Part shown: positions 54,144 to 62,813 of the stretch, in pieces | Layout: each line of letters opens with the position of its first letter | Numbering within the stretch: position 1 is the stretch's first letter | NCBI RefSeq assembly: GCF_036345995.1 | Contig: NZ_CP107796.1 | Location: 682,001 to 746,000 of the forward strand | Direction of reading: 5' to 3' | DNA length: 64,000 nt | Source: Streptomyces sp. NBC_00557 | GTDB taxonomy: Bacteria > Actinomycetota > Actinomycetes > Streptomycetales > Streptomycetaceae | Notes under the pieces: model-generated | Seen by the model: only the letters and a program-made list of their open reading frames with translations | What the model was told of the DNA's origin: nothing | Database searches by the model: none | Translations under genes and position numbers: made by a program

Positions 54144-54750
54144 CGCCGCCGTCCCGCGCCACCGCCCACGGACGCAGCTCCCCTTCATTCCGGGCCGAGT
54201 TGCGGACGCCGGAGCGCGGCCGGCGGGTGAACGGGGTCCGCCCCTAAGCGGATGGACGGGCGGGCCCCGTTCGCCGGACCATTCTGCGGGCCGTCCGGGG
54301 ACGCGACCACGTGTGAACGACGGCCGCCCGACGCGCGCCGCACGCACCCCGGGTGCACGGCGCGCGCCCTGTGCGCGAGGACGCGAGGACGCGAGAACGC
54401 GGGCGGCCGGGGGGCAGCAGGCCGGCGGTGCGCGGGGGCGCGGGAGGCGGCGGCGTTGCCGCCGGTGCACGAGGGCGCGGGGGGCGTGCGGCCGGTACAC
54501 AAGAGCGCGCGGGGGGCGGCGTGCCGCCGGTGCGCGGGGCGGCGAAGGGACGGAACGCGGCCTGCGCTCCGGGGCACGCGGAGGTGGCTCCACGCCGCAT
54601 GTGCGCCAGGACGCGCGGACGGGGGCGGAGTAAGCCGCCTGTGTCCGGGCATGCGACCAGGGCGACGCGCCGCCGTCGGGGCCGGGCGACCGGCCGTCCG
54701 CCGAGCGGTGATACTGGAAGGCGCACCCGCCCCCATCAGCAGATTGGCCC
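54144..54750. repeat. 607-base gene-free region with degenerate GC-rich repeats
   Basis: No gene is supported here. From about 54360 to 54580 short units recur imperfectly, notably GCCGCCGGTGCACGAGGGCG, GCGGCCGGTACACAAGAGCG and GCCGCCGGTGCGCGGGGCGG, each about 36 bases apart, after a GAGGACGCGAGGACGCGAGA run. Frames on both strands are open throughout but give only low-complexity Arg/Ala/Pro products. Confidence 0.5.
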
Positions 54751-56007
54751 ATGTCGAACTCCAGCACCGACCGCGCCACCGTCCCGCAGACCCTCTGGGC
54801 GGCCCGCGGCCGTCACACCGGTCCCGCACCCGAGGAAGTCGTCCGCCGCACCCTGCGCCGGCACAAGGACAGCGGTGACATCGACGACTTCGCCGAGCCG
54901 CCCGTGTCCGAAGAGGGGCAGCGGCGGATCTTCGAGGCCCGCTGGCGGGTCGCCGGCACGGTCACCGTGCGGGCACGGCTCACCCTCGTGGCCCGGGAGG
55001 GCCGGCCGCAGGGGCACGAGTGGCGGCTCGTCGCGGAGGCGGAGCGCCCGTGGGACGAGGCCTGGCCCTCGCCGGCGACGCTGTTCTGGCCCGAGGGCGC
55101 GGTGGGCGAGGACGGCTCCTGGGACCATCACGCCACGGTCGCCGGGCTGCGGTTCCGGCAGGTCAACGCGCTTCCCGCGGACGACAAGGAGATGCGGCGC
55201 AGACTGCGGGACACGGCCCGCGAGGCGTGGTGCGTCAACGTCGTCGTGCACGAGGCGATGACCCCGGACGAGCGGGGCAAGCTGCCGCTGGCCCGGCTGC
55301 TGCCGCCCGGGCTGAGGCACCGCGTGGTGGAGCACCGGGCCGCGCCGCACCAGTTCCGCGCCGTCAACTGGGCGCTGAAGGACCTCGGCGTCGAGGTCCC
55401 GCGCGGCGGTGCGGTGCTGCTGCCTCCGGACCCGGCGCCGGAGGGCTACGACAGCCGCGAGCACACCGTCCGGAACGTCTTCCTGGACGGCTCCGAGCCC
55501 GCCGAGCTGCTCACGGCCCTGCGGCACTACGTCGCGCTGCCCCGGCCGCTGCCCCGTGAGGTCGACAAGGCGCTGACCGACCTCCGCGAGAACTGGACCC
55601 TGATGACCCTCCAGGAAGAGCTGGAGCGGGAACGGCAGCTGGTCGCCCGGTACGCCGAGGCGCTGGAGGCCATGACGAAATCCCGTGACCTGTACAAGGA
55701 GGCCGCCGAGCAGGCGCTGGAGGCCCTCGCCGCCTACCGCGACGTCCCCTCGCCGGCCCTTCCGCAGCAGCGGCCCGAGGCCCGGACCCCGGGGGGTGCG
55801 CTGCAGCAGCTGACCCGGACCTTCGAGCGGCTGAAGTTCACGGCCAAGGGCCGGCGGCAGCAGGCGCCCGCCCCGCAGGGCGCGGCCGTGGGCGAGGCGT
55901 ACGGCACACCGGGCATGCCGGAACCGGAACCGGAACCGGGCCGGTCCGTGGCGGCGAGCGGCGGGACGCGGACAGCGGGCGGCGACGGCATGGACCGGGC
56001 GTCGTAG
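54751..56007 (+). CDS. unknown actinobacterial protein with C-terminal coiled coil
   Basis: A 418-residue cytosolic-looking protein that I cannot assign. It starts at an ATG with GATTGGCCC upstream and no obvious Shine-Dalgarno sequence. Residues 1-270 form a mixed alpha-beta region with motifs such as TVPQTLWAARGRHTGPAP, VVRRTLRRHKDSGDIDDF, and HEAMTPDERGKLPLARLLPP. Residues about 280-330 are strongly helical and charged (LMTLQEELERERQLVARYAE, ALEAMTKSRDLYKEAAEQAL), a likely coiled coil. The tail is Pro/Glu-rich. It precedes the DUF1232 gene by 5 bases and is probably co-transcribed. Confidence 0.72.
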   Translation: MSNSSTDRATVPQTLWAARGRHTGPAPEEVVRRTLRRHKDSGDIDDFAEPPVSEEGQRRIFEARWRVAGTVTVRARLTLVAREGRPQGHEWRLVAEAERPWDEAWPSPATLFWPEGAVGEDGSWDHHATVAGLRFRQVNALPADDKEMRRRLRDTAREAWCVNVVVHEAMTPDERGKLPLARLLPPGLRHRVVEHRAAPHQFRAVNWALKDLGVEVPRGGAVLLPPDPAPEGYDSREHTVRNVFLDGSEPAELLTALRHYVALPRPLPREVDKALTDLRENWTLMTLQEELERERQLVARYAEALEAMTKSRDLYKEAAEQALEALAAYRDVPSPALPQQRPEARTPGGALQQLTRTFERLKFTAKGRRQQAPAPQGAAVGEAYGTPGMPEPEPEPGRSVAASGGTRTAGGDGMDRAS

Positions 56008-56012
56008 CCGCC

Positions 56013-56300
56013 GTGGACACCACGACCACCCTGCTGGTGGCCGGCGCCGTCGTGGCGGCGGTCCTGCTCGCCGTCGCCCTGGCCGTGCTGGTCCGGCTGG
56101 TGCGCACCCGGCGCACGCTGCGGCGCGCCGGGCTGCCGACGGGTCCGCGCTGGGTGTTCTGGGGCGCGGTCGCCTATCTGCTGCTTCCCACCGACCTGCT
56201 GCCCGACCCCATATACCTGGACGACATCGCGGTCCTGCTGCTCGCGCTGCGCAGCCTGCGCACCGCCCGCCCACTGCCGCCGGGCCCCACCGAGTCCTGA
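56013..56300 (+). CDS. DUF1232 membrane protein (YkvA-like)
   Basis: A 95-residue membrane protein. One hydrophobic helix spans about residues 7-32; then comes the DUF1232 motif AYLLLPTDLLPDPIYLDD, in which the PxDLLPD and the pair of Asp residues are conserved, and a short second helix. Such proteins are integral membrane proteins of unknown function. GTG at 56013, five bases after the upstream stop, indicates an operon with the coiled-coil protein. Confidence 0.8.
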   Translation: MDTTTTLLVAGAVVAAVLLAVALAVLVRLVRTRRTLRRAGLPTGPRWVFWGAVAYLLLPTDLLPDPIYLDDIAVLLLALRSLRTARPLPPGPTES

Positions 56301-56336
56301 CCGCCCCGGCGCAGGCGTCGCCAGGGAGTCATGCGC

Positions 56337-56504
56337 ATGGACTTCACCTGCATCCCCGACATCCCTGCGCCCCCGACGCCGCCCTGGCCTTGGGTCCTCG
56401 ACGCCGTCCGCGCGTCACCTGGCCTCCTGGGCGTTCCGGCGCAGCGCCGGCCGGCCCGCGCCGCACGAGTCGGCCGCCCGAGCCGACGGCCGGCCTCCTG
56501 CTGA
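56337..56504 (+). CDS. candidate 55-residue protein
   Basis: An ATG with AGGGAG 8 bases upstream opens a short frame beginning MDFTCIPDIPAPPTPPWPWV and ending RRPASC. It is Pro/Trp/Arg-rich, without a membrane segment. I know no family. The good ribosome site is the only support, so this may be chance. Confidence 0.3.
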   Translation: MDFTCIPDIPAPPTPPWPWVLDAVRASPGLLGVPAQRRPARAARVGRPSRRPASC

Positions 56505-56507
56505 ACC

Positions 56508-56791
56508 GGCCGCCGCCTCGGCGATCGCCGTCCTGGACTGGCCGCCGTCTCGGCGGTCGCCGTCCTGACCCCGCCGCCGACTCCCCGGTCACCGTCCTAG
56601 ACGGCCGCCGTCTCGGCGGTCGCCGTCCTGACCCCGCCGCCGACTCCCCCGTCGCCCGTCCTGACCCCGCCGCCGCCCCCCCCGGTCACCGTCCTAAACC
56701 GGCCGCCGTCTCGACGGTCGCCGTCCTGACCCCGCCGCCGACTCCCCCGTCGCCCGTCCTAAACCGGCCGCCGTCTCCGCCGTCGCCGTCC
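56508..56791. repeat. intergenic GC-rich tandem repeat, five units
   Basis: The unit GGCCGCCGTCTCGGCGGTCG followed by CCGTCCTGACCCCGCCGCCG starts at 56508, 56540, 56603, 56701 and 56766. Unit lengths are 32, 63, 98, 65 and 26 bases because inner parts (CCGTCGCCCGTCCTGACCCC) are duplicated or lost. No gene is carried by it. Confidence 0.8.
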
Positions 56792-57002
56792 GCCTTGCGC
56801 GCGCCGCCGCCCCGCCCCGCCCTGTGCGCGCGGCCCGGCCGGCGTAGCGCCCGCCCCGTCGGCCTGCGCCCGCCCGGCCGTCGTACGCCCGCACGGCCGT
56901 CTCTCCCCGTTTCCTCCGTCCCCGCGGGTGCGTCGCGCGGTTCCCTGGCGCATTCTTGCTGTGTCATCCCACCCGACGGGCGCACGGGACAAGGCAGGGA
57001 CG

Positions 57003-59513
57003 ATGACCGGCAGCGGTGGCGAGCGGACGAGCCGTACGCGGGCCCGGCTGGCCAAGCTGCTGGCTGGTACCGCGACCGGGGCGATCGACGTGGCCGGCGG
57101 CCGGGTGGCGGGCGTGTATCTGCGGTCGCGCTCCCCGGGGCTGCTGCGCCTGGCGGTGCTGTCCGGACTGCCGGGGCCGTTGTTCCGGCCCTGGTGGCGG
57201 CTGCACGTCGCCCGTCCCTTCCCTGTCACCGACGCCTACCGCCTCGGCGTGCCGGTGGTGCTGGCGGACGCCACCGAGACGGTGCGCCGGTATCCGCAGT
57301 TCGCGGCGGTGCTGCCCTTCCCGTTCGGGTCGGTGCACATGCCGGTGCCAGGCGGCAGCGAGCCGCTCGGGGTGCTGACCGTGCTGCGCCCGACGGTGGC
57401 CGAGACCGCGGACGAGCCGATGGACCGGGAGCTGCCGGCCCGGCTGGCCGAAGGGCTGGGCGCCGAGTTGCTCGGACTCGCCGACGGCGATCCTGGCGCG
57501 GTCGTCTGGGACGGCGAGCCGCTGTGTGTGCGGCCGCGCGCGGCCCGGCCCGCGCAGGCCGTCGTCGCGCGCTTCGGCTGGGATCCCGGCACCCGCACGG
57601 TGCGCGCCGACGATCGGCTGCACAACCTGCTGGGGCTGCGCCCCGGCGGCTTCGACGGGACGGACACGGCGTTCGCGGAGGCGCTGGCCCCGGACGAAGC
57701 CCACCTGGTCCTGAGCGCCCTGCTGGACACCGCGTCCGGCAAGCCGCCCCTCGCGCCGCTGAGCCTGCGGGCACCGGACGGCACACCGCGGCTGCTGGAT
57801 CTGTGGCCGGCCGACGAGGGCGGGGCCCCGGCTCCGGTCGCCGGAGTGGTGGTCGCCCCCGGTTCCGGCGCCTTCGCGGACGGCGCGGCCGATCCGCTGC
57901 CGCAGGGCGTGCTGTGCCTGGACCGGCTCGGGCTGGTCGTGTACGCCAACGAGGCCGCCGCCCGGCTCGCCGGCCGGGGCCGGGAGTCGCTGCTCGGGCG
58001 TCCGCTGTGGGAAGCGCTGCCGTGGCTGGCCGGTCCGCCGTGCGACGACCACCTGCGCGGGGCCCTGCTGTCCCCGGAGCCGGTGAACTTCCGTGTGCAC
58101 CGGCCCGCCGGCGAGGGCGGCGCGAGTGGTGCGGGTGACTGGCTCGCCGTGTCGCTGCACCCCGGCGAGGACCTGCTGACCTGCACGCTCGTCCCGGCGG
58201 GCCGGATGGACGGGCAGCTGGAGCCGGCCGTGGAGGAGCACGTCCCCTCGGACCCGGTGGCGGCCGGGCGCGCGCTGACACCGCTGTACCGGCCGATCTC
58301 CCTGGCCGTCGCGCTCACGGACGCGGTGACCGCCCAGCAGGTGTCGGCAGTGGTGGTGCAGGAGCTGCTGCCCGCGTTCGGCGGCGGGCGCCTCGCCATC
58401 TACCTGCTGCAGGAACGGCATTTCCATCTCGCCTGGGAGAGCGGCTTCCCGCAGGGGTTCCTCACCCAGTTCGAAGGGGTCGGCCTCGACGCGCACGTGC
58501 CCGGTGTGGAGTGCCTGACCACGGGCCGGCCGCTGTTCTTCGAGTCGATGCAGCAGATCGCGGCCGCCTATCCGGGCATTCCGCTGGACGCGGAGGAGGG
58601 CGCCCGCGCCTTCCTGCCGCTGATCGCCTCCGGACGGCCGGTCGGCTCGTGCATCCTCGGCTTCGACCGCTCGCGCCGCTTCAGCGCCGAGGAGCGCACG
58701 GTGCTCACCGCGCTCGCCGGGCTGATCGCGCACGCCATGGAGCGGGCGCAGCGCTACGACAGCGAGGCGGCCGTCGCCCGCGGCCTGCAGCAGGCGCTGC
58801 TGCCGCACCGGCTGTCCACGCATCCGCTGGTGGAGACCGCGGGCCGGTATCTGCCCGGCACCCAGGGCATGGACGTGGGCGGTGACTGGTACGACGTCGT
58901 GGAGGCGGGCGACGGACTCGCCCTGGTGATCGGCGACGTGCAGGGGCACGGGGTGCAGGCGGCGGCGACCATGGGGCAGCTGCGCAGCGCCGTACGGGCG
59001 TTCGCGCTGGGCGACCGGCCGCCGGACGAGGTGATGGCGGGCACCAACCGCCTGCTGACCGACCTCGATCCCGGTCAGTTCGCCAGCTGCTGCTATCTGC
59101 GCCTCGACCCTGCGACCGGCCGCGCCCGCATCGCCCGTGCCGGGCATCCGCCGCCGCTGCTGCGGTGCCGCGACGGGCAGACCCGGCTGCTGGACGTCCC
59201 CGGCGGTGTCGTCCTCGGCGTGGACCCGTACGCCCGGTACCCGGTGGCCGAGCTGCTGCTGGAGCCCGACGAGATCCTCGCCCTCTACACGGACGGCCTG
59301 GTGGAGCGGCCGGGCACGGACATCGACGAGGGCATCGCCGCGCTGCGGCAGGCGCTCGCCACGGCCGGCGCCGCGCGCGGGCGGCGGGGCGGGCGGTCGC
59401 TGGCCGGGGTCGCCGACCGGCTCACGGCCGAGGCCCGGCGCGCCACGGACCGCCCCGACGACGTGGCGCTGCTGCTCGCCGCCCGGCGCTCGGCCCCGGC
59501 ACGCCGCCGCTGA
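57003..59513 (+). CDS. SpoIIE/PP2C phosphatase with PAS and GAF domains
   Basis: An 836-residue signalling phosphatase. Residues about 300-400 resemble a PAS domain (GVLCLDRLGLVVYANEAAAR), 440-610 a GAF domain, and 630-830 the SpoIIE/PP2C catalytic domain with metal-binding VGGDWYDVVEAG, VIGDVQGHGVQAAA, RAGHPPPLLR, YTDGLVERPG, and the final DRPDDVALLLA. No HATPase domain and no membrane segments. It would dephosphorylate a STAS-type anti-anti-sigma factor, activating a sigma-B-like regulator in response to an input sensed by PAS/GAF. The ATG at 57003 follows GGCAGGGACG. The first 100 residues are poorly conserved. Confidence 0.88.
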   Translation: MTGSGGERTSRTRARLAKLLAGTATGAIDVAGGRVAGVYLRSRSPGLLRLAVLSGLPGPLFRPWWRLHVARPFPVTDAYRLGVPVVLADATETVRRYPQFAAVLPFPFGSVHMPVPGGSEPLGVLTVLRPTVAETADEPMDRELPARLAEGLGAELLGLADGDPGAVVWDGEPLCVRPRAARPAQAVVARFGWDPGTRTVRADDRLHNLLGLRPGGFDGTDTAFAEALAPDEAHLVLSALLDTASGKPPLAPLSLRAPDGTPRLLDLWPADEGGAPAPVAGVVVAPGSGAFADGAADPLPQGVLCLDRLGLVVYANEAAARLAGRGRESLLGRPLWEALPWLAGPPCDDHLRGALLSPEPVNFRVHRPAGEGGASGAGDWLAVSLHPGEDLLTCTLVPAGRMDGQLEPAVEEHVPSDPVAAGRALTPLYRPISLAVALTDAVTAQQVSAVVVQELLPAFGGGRLAIYLLQERHFHLAWESGFPQGFLTQFEGVGLDAHVPGVECLTTGRPLFFESMQQIAAAYPGIPLDAEEGARAFLPLIASGRPVGSCILGFDRSRRFSAEERTVLTALAGLIAHAMERAQRYDSEAAVARGLQQALLPHRLSTHPLVETAGRYLPGTQGMDVGGDWYDVVEAGDGLALVIGDVQGHGVQAAATMGQLRSAVRAFALGDRPPDEVMAGTNRLLTDLDPGQFASCCYLRLDPATGRARIARAGHPPPLLRCRDGQTRLLDVPGGVVLGVDPYARYPVAELLLEPDEILALYTDGLVERPGTDIDEGIAALRQALATAGAARGRRGGRSLAGVADRLTAEARRATDRPDDVALLLAARRSAPARRR

Positions 59514-59600
59514 CCGCGCCGCGCTGCGCCGCGCCGATCGGCGCAGTCACCTCGGGCGACGGTCTCGCCCGAGCGCGCCGGGCAGTGTAGACATGGGCAC

Positions 59601-62339
59601 ATGGTGCGACTGCCTGGCCGGAATGAGACACGGCCGCCCCGTTCCTCCGGGCCGCCGCGCGCATCGCAGAGCCGGCCGCCGCGGGACTCGGACGGCAGCG
59701 GCGGCAGGCGTGGTGTACTGCGGTCGGTGCTGACCGGGCGCAGCGTCGCCGGACAGGTGTTCCTCCTCCAAGTGGTGATCGTGCTGCTGCTGATCGTCGC
59801 GGCGGTGGTGTCGCAGGTGCTCCAGGTCCGGCACGACAGCGACCTGGAGGCACAGAACCGTTCGCTCGCGGTCGCCCAGACGTTCGCGAACGCGCCCGGC
59901 ACGGTGGCCGCGCTGCGCTCCGCGGATCCCACCGCCGTGCTGCAGCCGCGCGCGGAGGCGGCCCGCAAGGCGACCGGCGTGGACTTCATCGTCGTGATGA
60001 ACACCAAGGGCATCCGCTACACGCACCCGAAACCGGACCGGATCGGCAAGAAGTTCGTCGGCACCATCGGCCCCGCGGTGGCCGGGGGCACGGTCGTCGA
60101 GCACGTCACCGGGACGATCGGTCCGCTGGTGCAGGTCGTGGTGCCGGTGAAGGACGCCTCGGGCAAGGTGGTGGGCCTGGTGTCGGCCGGGATCACCACG
60201 GAGCACGTGGGCGGGGCCGCCGAGCAGATACTGCCCCTGCTGCTCACGGCGGCGGCGGTGGCGCTGGCGCTGGCCACCGCGGGCACGGCCCTGGTCAGCA
60301 GGCGGCTGCTGCGCCAGACGCACGGTCTCGGGCCGTACGAGATGACCCGGATGTACGAGCACCACGACGCGGTGCTGCACGCGGTCCGCGAGGGCGTGCT
60401 GATCGTCGGCGCCGACGGCAGGCTGCTGCTCGCCAACGACGAGGCGCGCCGCCTGCTGGACCTGCCGGAGGACGCCGAGCGGCGCAGCGTGCTGGAGCTG
60501 GGTCTCGACGAGGAGACGGCGGCGCTGCTGGCCTCGGGCCGGGTGGCCACCGACGAGGTGCACCTGGTCAAGGACCGCCTGCTGGCGATCAACCAGCGCC
60601 CCACCGATCTGCGCGGCGGCCCGGCCGGCAGTGTCACCACGCTGCGCGACTCCACCGAGCTGCGGGCCCTGTCCGGCCGCGCGGAGGTGGCCCGGGAGCG
60701 GCTGAACATGCTGTACGACGCCGGGGTGGGCATCGGCACCAGCCTGGACGTGACCCGCACCGCCGAGGAACTGGCCGAGCTGGCCGTGCCGCGGTTCGCC
60801 GACTTCGTGACCGTGGACCTGTTCGACGCGGTCCTGCAGGGCGAGGAGCCCAAACCGGGCACCGCGCTGCGCCGCACCGCCTGCGCCGGCATCCGCAAGG
60901 ACTCCCCGCTGTACCCGGTCGGGGAGCGGATCCGGTTCGTGCCCGCCTCGCCGCAGGCCCGCGGTCTGACCACCGGGCAGTCGGTCCTCGAGCCGGTGCT
61001 GCGCGACGCGCCCGGCTGGCGGGCACAGCACCCGGAGCGTACCGCCAGGGTCCTGGAGTACGGCATCCACTCGCTGATCACGGTGCCGCTGCGGGCGGGC
61101 AACCTCGTGCTGGGCCTGGCGAACTTCTGGCGTGCGGAGAAGCCGCAGCCGTTCGACGCCGAGGACCTGGCGCTCGCCGAGGAGCTGGTCGCGCGGGCGG
61201 CGGTGTCCATCGACAACGCCCGCCGGTACACCCGTGAGCACAGCATGGCGGTCACGTTGCAGCGCAGCCTGCTGCCGCGCTCCCTGCCCGAGCAGCGGGC
61301 GCTGGACATCGCCTACCGCTATCTGCCGGCGCAGGCCGGGGTGGGCGGCGACTGGTTCGACGTCCTGCCGCTGTCCGGCGCACGGGTGGCCCTGGTGGTG
61401 GGGGACGTGGTGGGGCACGGACTGCACGCGGCGGCCACCATGGGCCGGCTGCGCACGGCGGTGCACAACTTCTCCGCGCTGGACCTGCCGCCCGACGAAC
61501 TCCTCGGCCTGCTGGACGAGTTGGTGGGCCGGATCGACCAGGACGAGACCGCCGCCGACGGCTCGGCGGCGATCACCGGAGCGACCTGCCTGTACGCGGT
61601 GTACGACCCGGTCTCCCGGTGCTGCAGTCTCGCCCGGGCCGGCCATCCGCCGCCCGCGCTGGTGCATCCCGACGGCCGGGTGGAGTTCCCGGACGTCCCG
61701 GCGGGGCCGCCGCTGGGGCTGGGCGGGCTGCCCTTCGAGACGGCCGAGCTGGAGCTGGCGGAGGGCAGCCGGCTGGTGCTGTACACCGACGGGCTGGTGG
61801 AGGACCGCGAACGGGACATCGACGTGGGGCTGGAGTTGCTGAGCGAAGCGTTGCGCGGCACCGCGGGGGCCTCGGCGGAGGACACCTGCCGTGCGGTGCT
61901 GGACCGGCTGCCGGCCCGGCCGAGCGACGACGTCGCGCTGATCGTCGCCCAGACCCGGGGGCTGGGCGACGACCGGGTCGCCCAGTGGCAGGTGCCGTCG
62001 GATCCGGCGGCGGTCTCCCGGATCAGGTCCGCGGTGACCCGGCAGCTCACCGACTGGGAGCTGGAGGATCTGGTCTTCACGACCGAGCTGGTCCTGAGCG
62101 AGCTGGTCACCAACGCCATCCGCCACGGGCGCGGCCCGATCGGGGTACGGCTGCTGCGCGACCGCACGCTGATCTGCGAGGTCTCCGACCGCAGCACCAC
62201 CTCGCCGCATCTGCGGTACGCGGCGACGACCGACGAGGGCGGCCGGGGTCTGTTCCTGGTGGCGCAGCTCGCCGAGCGCTGGGGCACCCGCTACACCCCC
62301 GAAGGCAAGGTCATCTGGGCGGAGCAGCCCTTGCCGTAG
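59601..62339 (+). CDS. membrane sensor with PAS, GAF, SpoIIE phosphatase and HATPase domains
   Basis: A 912-residue sensor. Two membrane helices (VFLLQVVIVLLLIVAAVVSQ near residue 54 and ILPLLLTAAAVALALATAGT near 213) flank an extracytoplasmic Cache-like domain. Inside the cell follow a PAS domain (about 260-370), a GAF domain (about 380-550), SpoIIE catalysis (VGGDWFDVLPLSG, VGDVVGHGLHAAA, RAGHPPPALV, YTDGLVED) and a C-terminal RsbW-like HATPase (ELVLSELVTNAIRHG, DEGGRGLFLVAQLAERWG). It joins kinase and phosphatase functions acting on an anti-anti-sigma pathway. The ATG at 59601 lies 7 bases after TAGACA with no Shine-Dalgarno, so it may be leaderless. It is 87 bases after the previous phosphatase gene. 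Confidence 0.9.
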   Translation: MVRLPGRNETRPPRSSGPPRASQSRPPRDSDGSGGRRGVLRSVLTGRSVAGQVFLLQVVIVLLLIVAAVVSQVLQVRHDSDLEAQNRSLAVAQTFANAPGTVAALRSADPTAVLQPRAEAARKATGVDFIVVMNTKGIRYTHPKPDRIGKKFVGTIGPAVAGGTVVEHVTGTIGPLVQVVVPVKDASGKVVGLVSAGITTEHVGGAAEQILPLLLTAAAVALALATAGTALVSRRLLRQTHGLGPYEMTRMYEHHDAVLHAVREGVLIVGADGRLLLANDEARRLLDLPEDAERRSVLELGLDEETAALLASGRVATDEVHLVKDRLLAINQRPTDLRGGPAGSVTTLRDSTELRALSGRAEVARERLNMLYDAGVGIGTSLDVTRTAEELAELAVPRFADFVTVDLFDAVLQGEEPKPGTALRRTACAGIRKDSPLYPVGERIRFVPASPQARGLTTGQSVLEPVLRDAPGWRAQHPERTARVLEYGIHSLITVPLRAGNLVLGLANFWRAEKPQPFDAEDLALAEELVARAAVSIDNARRYTREHSMAVTLQRSLLPRSLPEQRALDIAYRYLPAQAGVGGDWFDVLPLSGARVALVVGDVVGHGLHAAATMGRLRTAVHNFSALDLPPDELLGLLDELVGRIDQDETAADGSAAITGATCLYAVYDPVSRCCSLARAGHPPPALVHPDGRVEFPDVPAGPPLGLGGLPFETAELELAEGSRLVLYTDGLVEDRERDIDVGLELLSEALRGTAGASAEDTCRAVLDRLPARPSDDVALIVAQTRGLGDDRVAQWQVPSDPAAVSRIRSAVTRQLTDWELEDLVFTTELVLSELVTNAIRHGRGPIGVRLLRDRTLICEVSDRSTTSPHLRYAATTDEGGRGLFLVAQLAERWGTRYTPEGKVIWAEQPLP

Positions 62340-62491
62340 GCCCGCACGACGAGGGCCCGGCGGACGGCAGCCTGCGCCGGTCGCCGCGCTCGCAGGCCGT
62401 CAGGGGATGCCTGCCGCGCGGTGACCGGGCGCGTGTGCGGTCCGCCGGGCCCCGTCCCGGATCGCCGCTTCGCCCGAGCGGCGTACGGCGG

Positions 62492-62722
62492 TCAGCTCAG
62501 CCGCGAGCGCAGCAGCTCCTTGCCCATTTCGGCGCCCTTGCGGCTGTCGGCCTGGGCCTTGCGGAACAGCTCCATGACCTCGTCGTCGTGGTCGCGCTCG
62601 GCGTCCTGGATGTACGTCTCCAGGCGAAGGGCGTTGTCCAGGCACGACTCGACGTACCAGATCAGGTCGTAGTTCTTGTCGCGGGTACCCGTGACCCCGC
62701 CGGTCTCGCTGGTGCTGGTCAT
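62492..62722 (-). CDS. small conserved helical protein
   Basis: A 76-residue protein with a GGAGGAG site upstream of its ATG. It is mainly charged and helical (YDLIWYVESCLDNALRLETY, then DHDDEVMELFRKAQADSRKG), ending LLRSRLS. I recognise it as a small Streptomyces protein pattern without a known role. There is one cysteine and no membrane segment. It lies 91 bases downstream of the GH15 gene on the same strand, so a shared transcript is possible. Confidence 0.72.
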   Translation of the reverse strand: MTSTSETGGVTGTRDKNYDLIWYVESCLDNALRLETYIQDAERDHDDEVMELFRKAQADSRKGAEMGKELLRSRLS

Positions 62723-62813
62723 CCGGGGTCTCCTCCTTCTGTCGACCCTGCGTCGTTCTCCTTGCGGAGACTCCCGGGTACCCGTGCCCCCGGGCGGCAC
62801 ACCGCCCGGCGGC

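Larger units (their letters stand above)
56301..57002. other. 702-base gap with tandem repeats and a candidate small gene
   Basis: Between the DUF1232 gene and the SpoIIE-type phosphatase. It holds the candidate small gene at 56337 and the tandem repeats at 56508-56791, both listed separately. The last 200 bases look like a promoter region; no convincing -35/-10 pair was found. Confidence 0.5.

Noticed and set aside
56390..58138. 582-residue frame over the repeat array and the start of the phosphatase gene
   Set aside because: It overlaps the true SpoIIE-type gene out of frame and is Pro/Arg/Gly-rich throughout.
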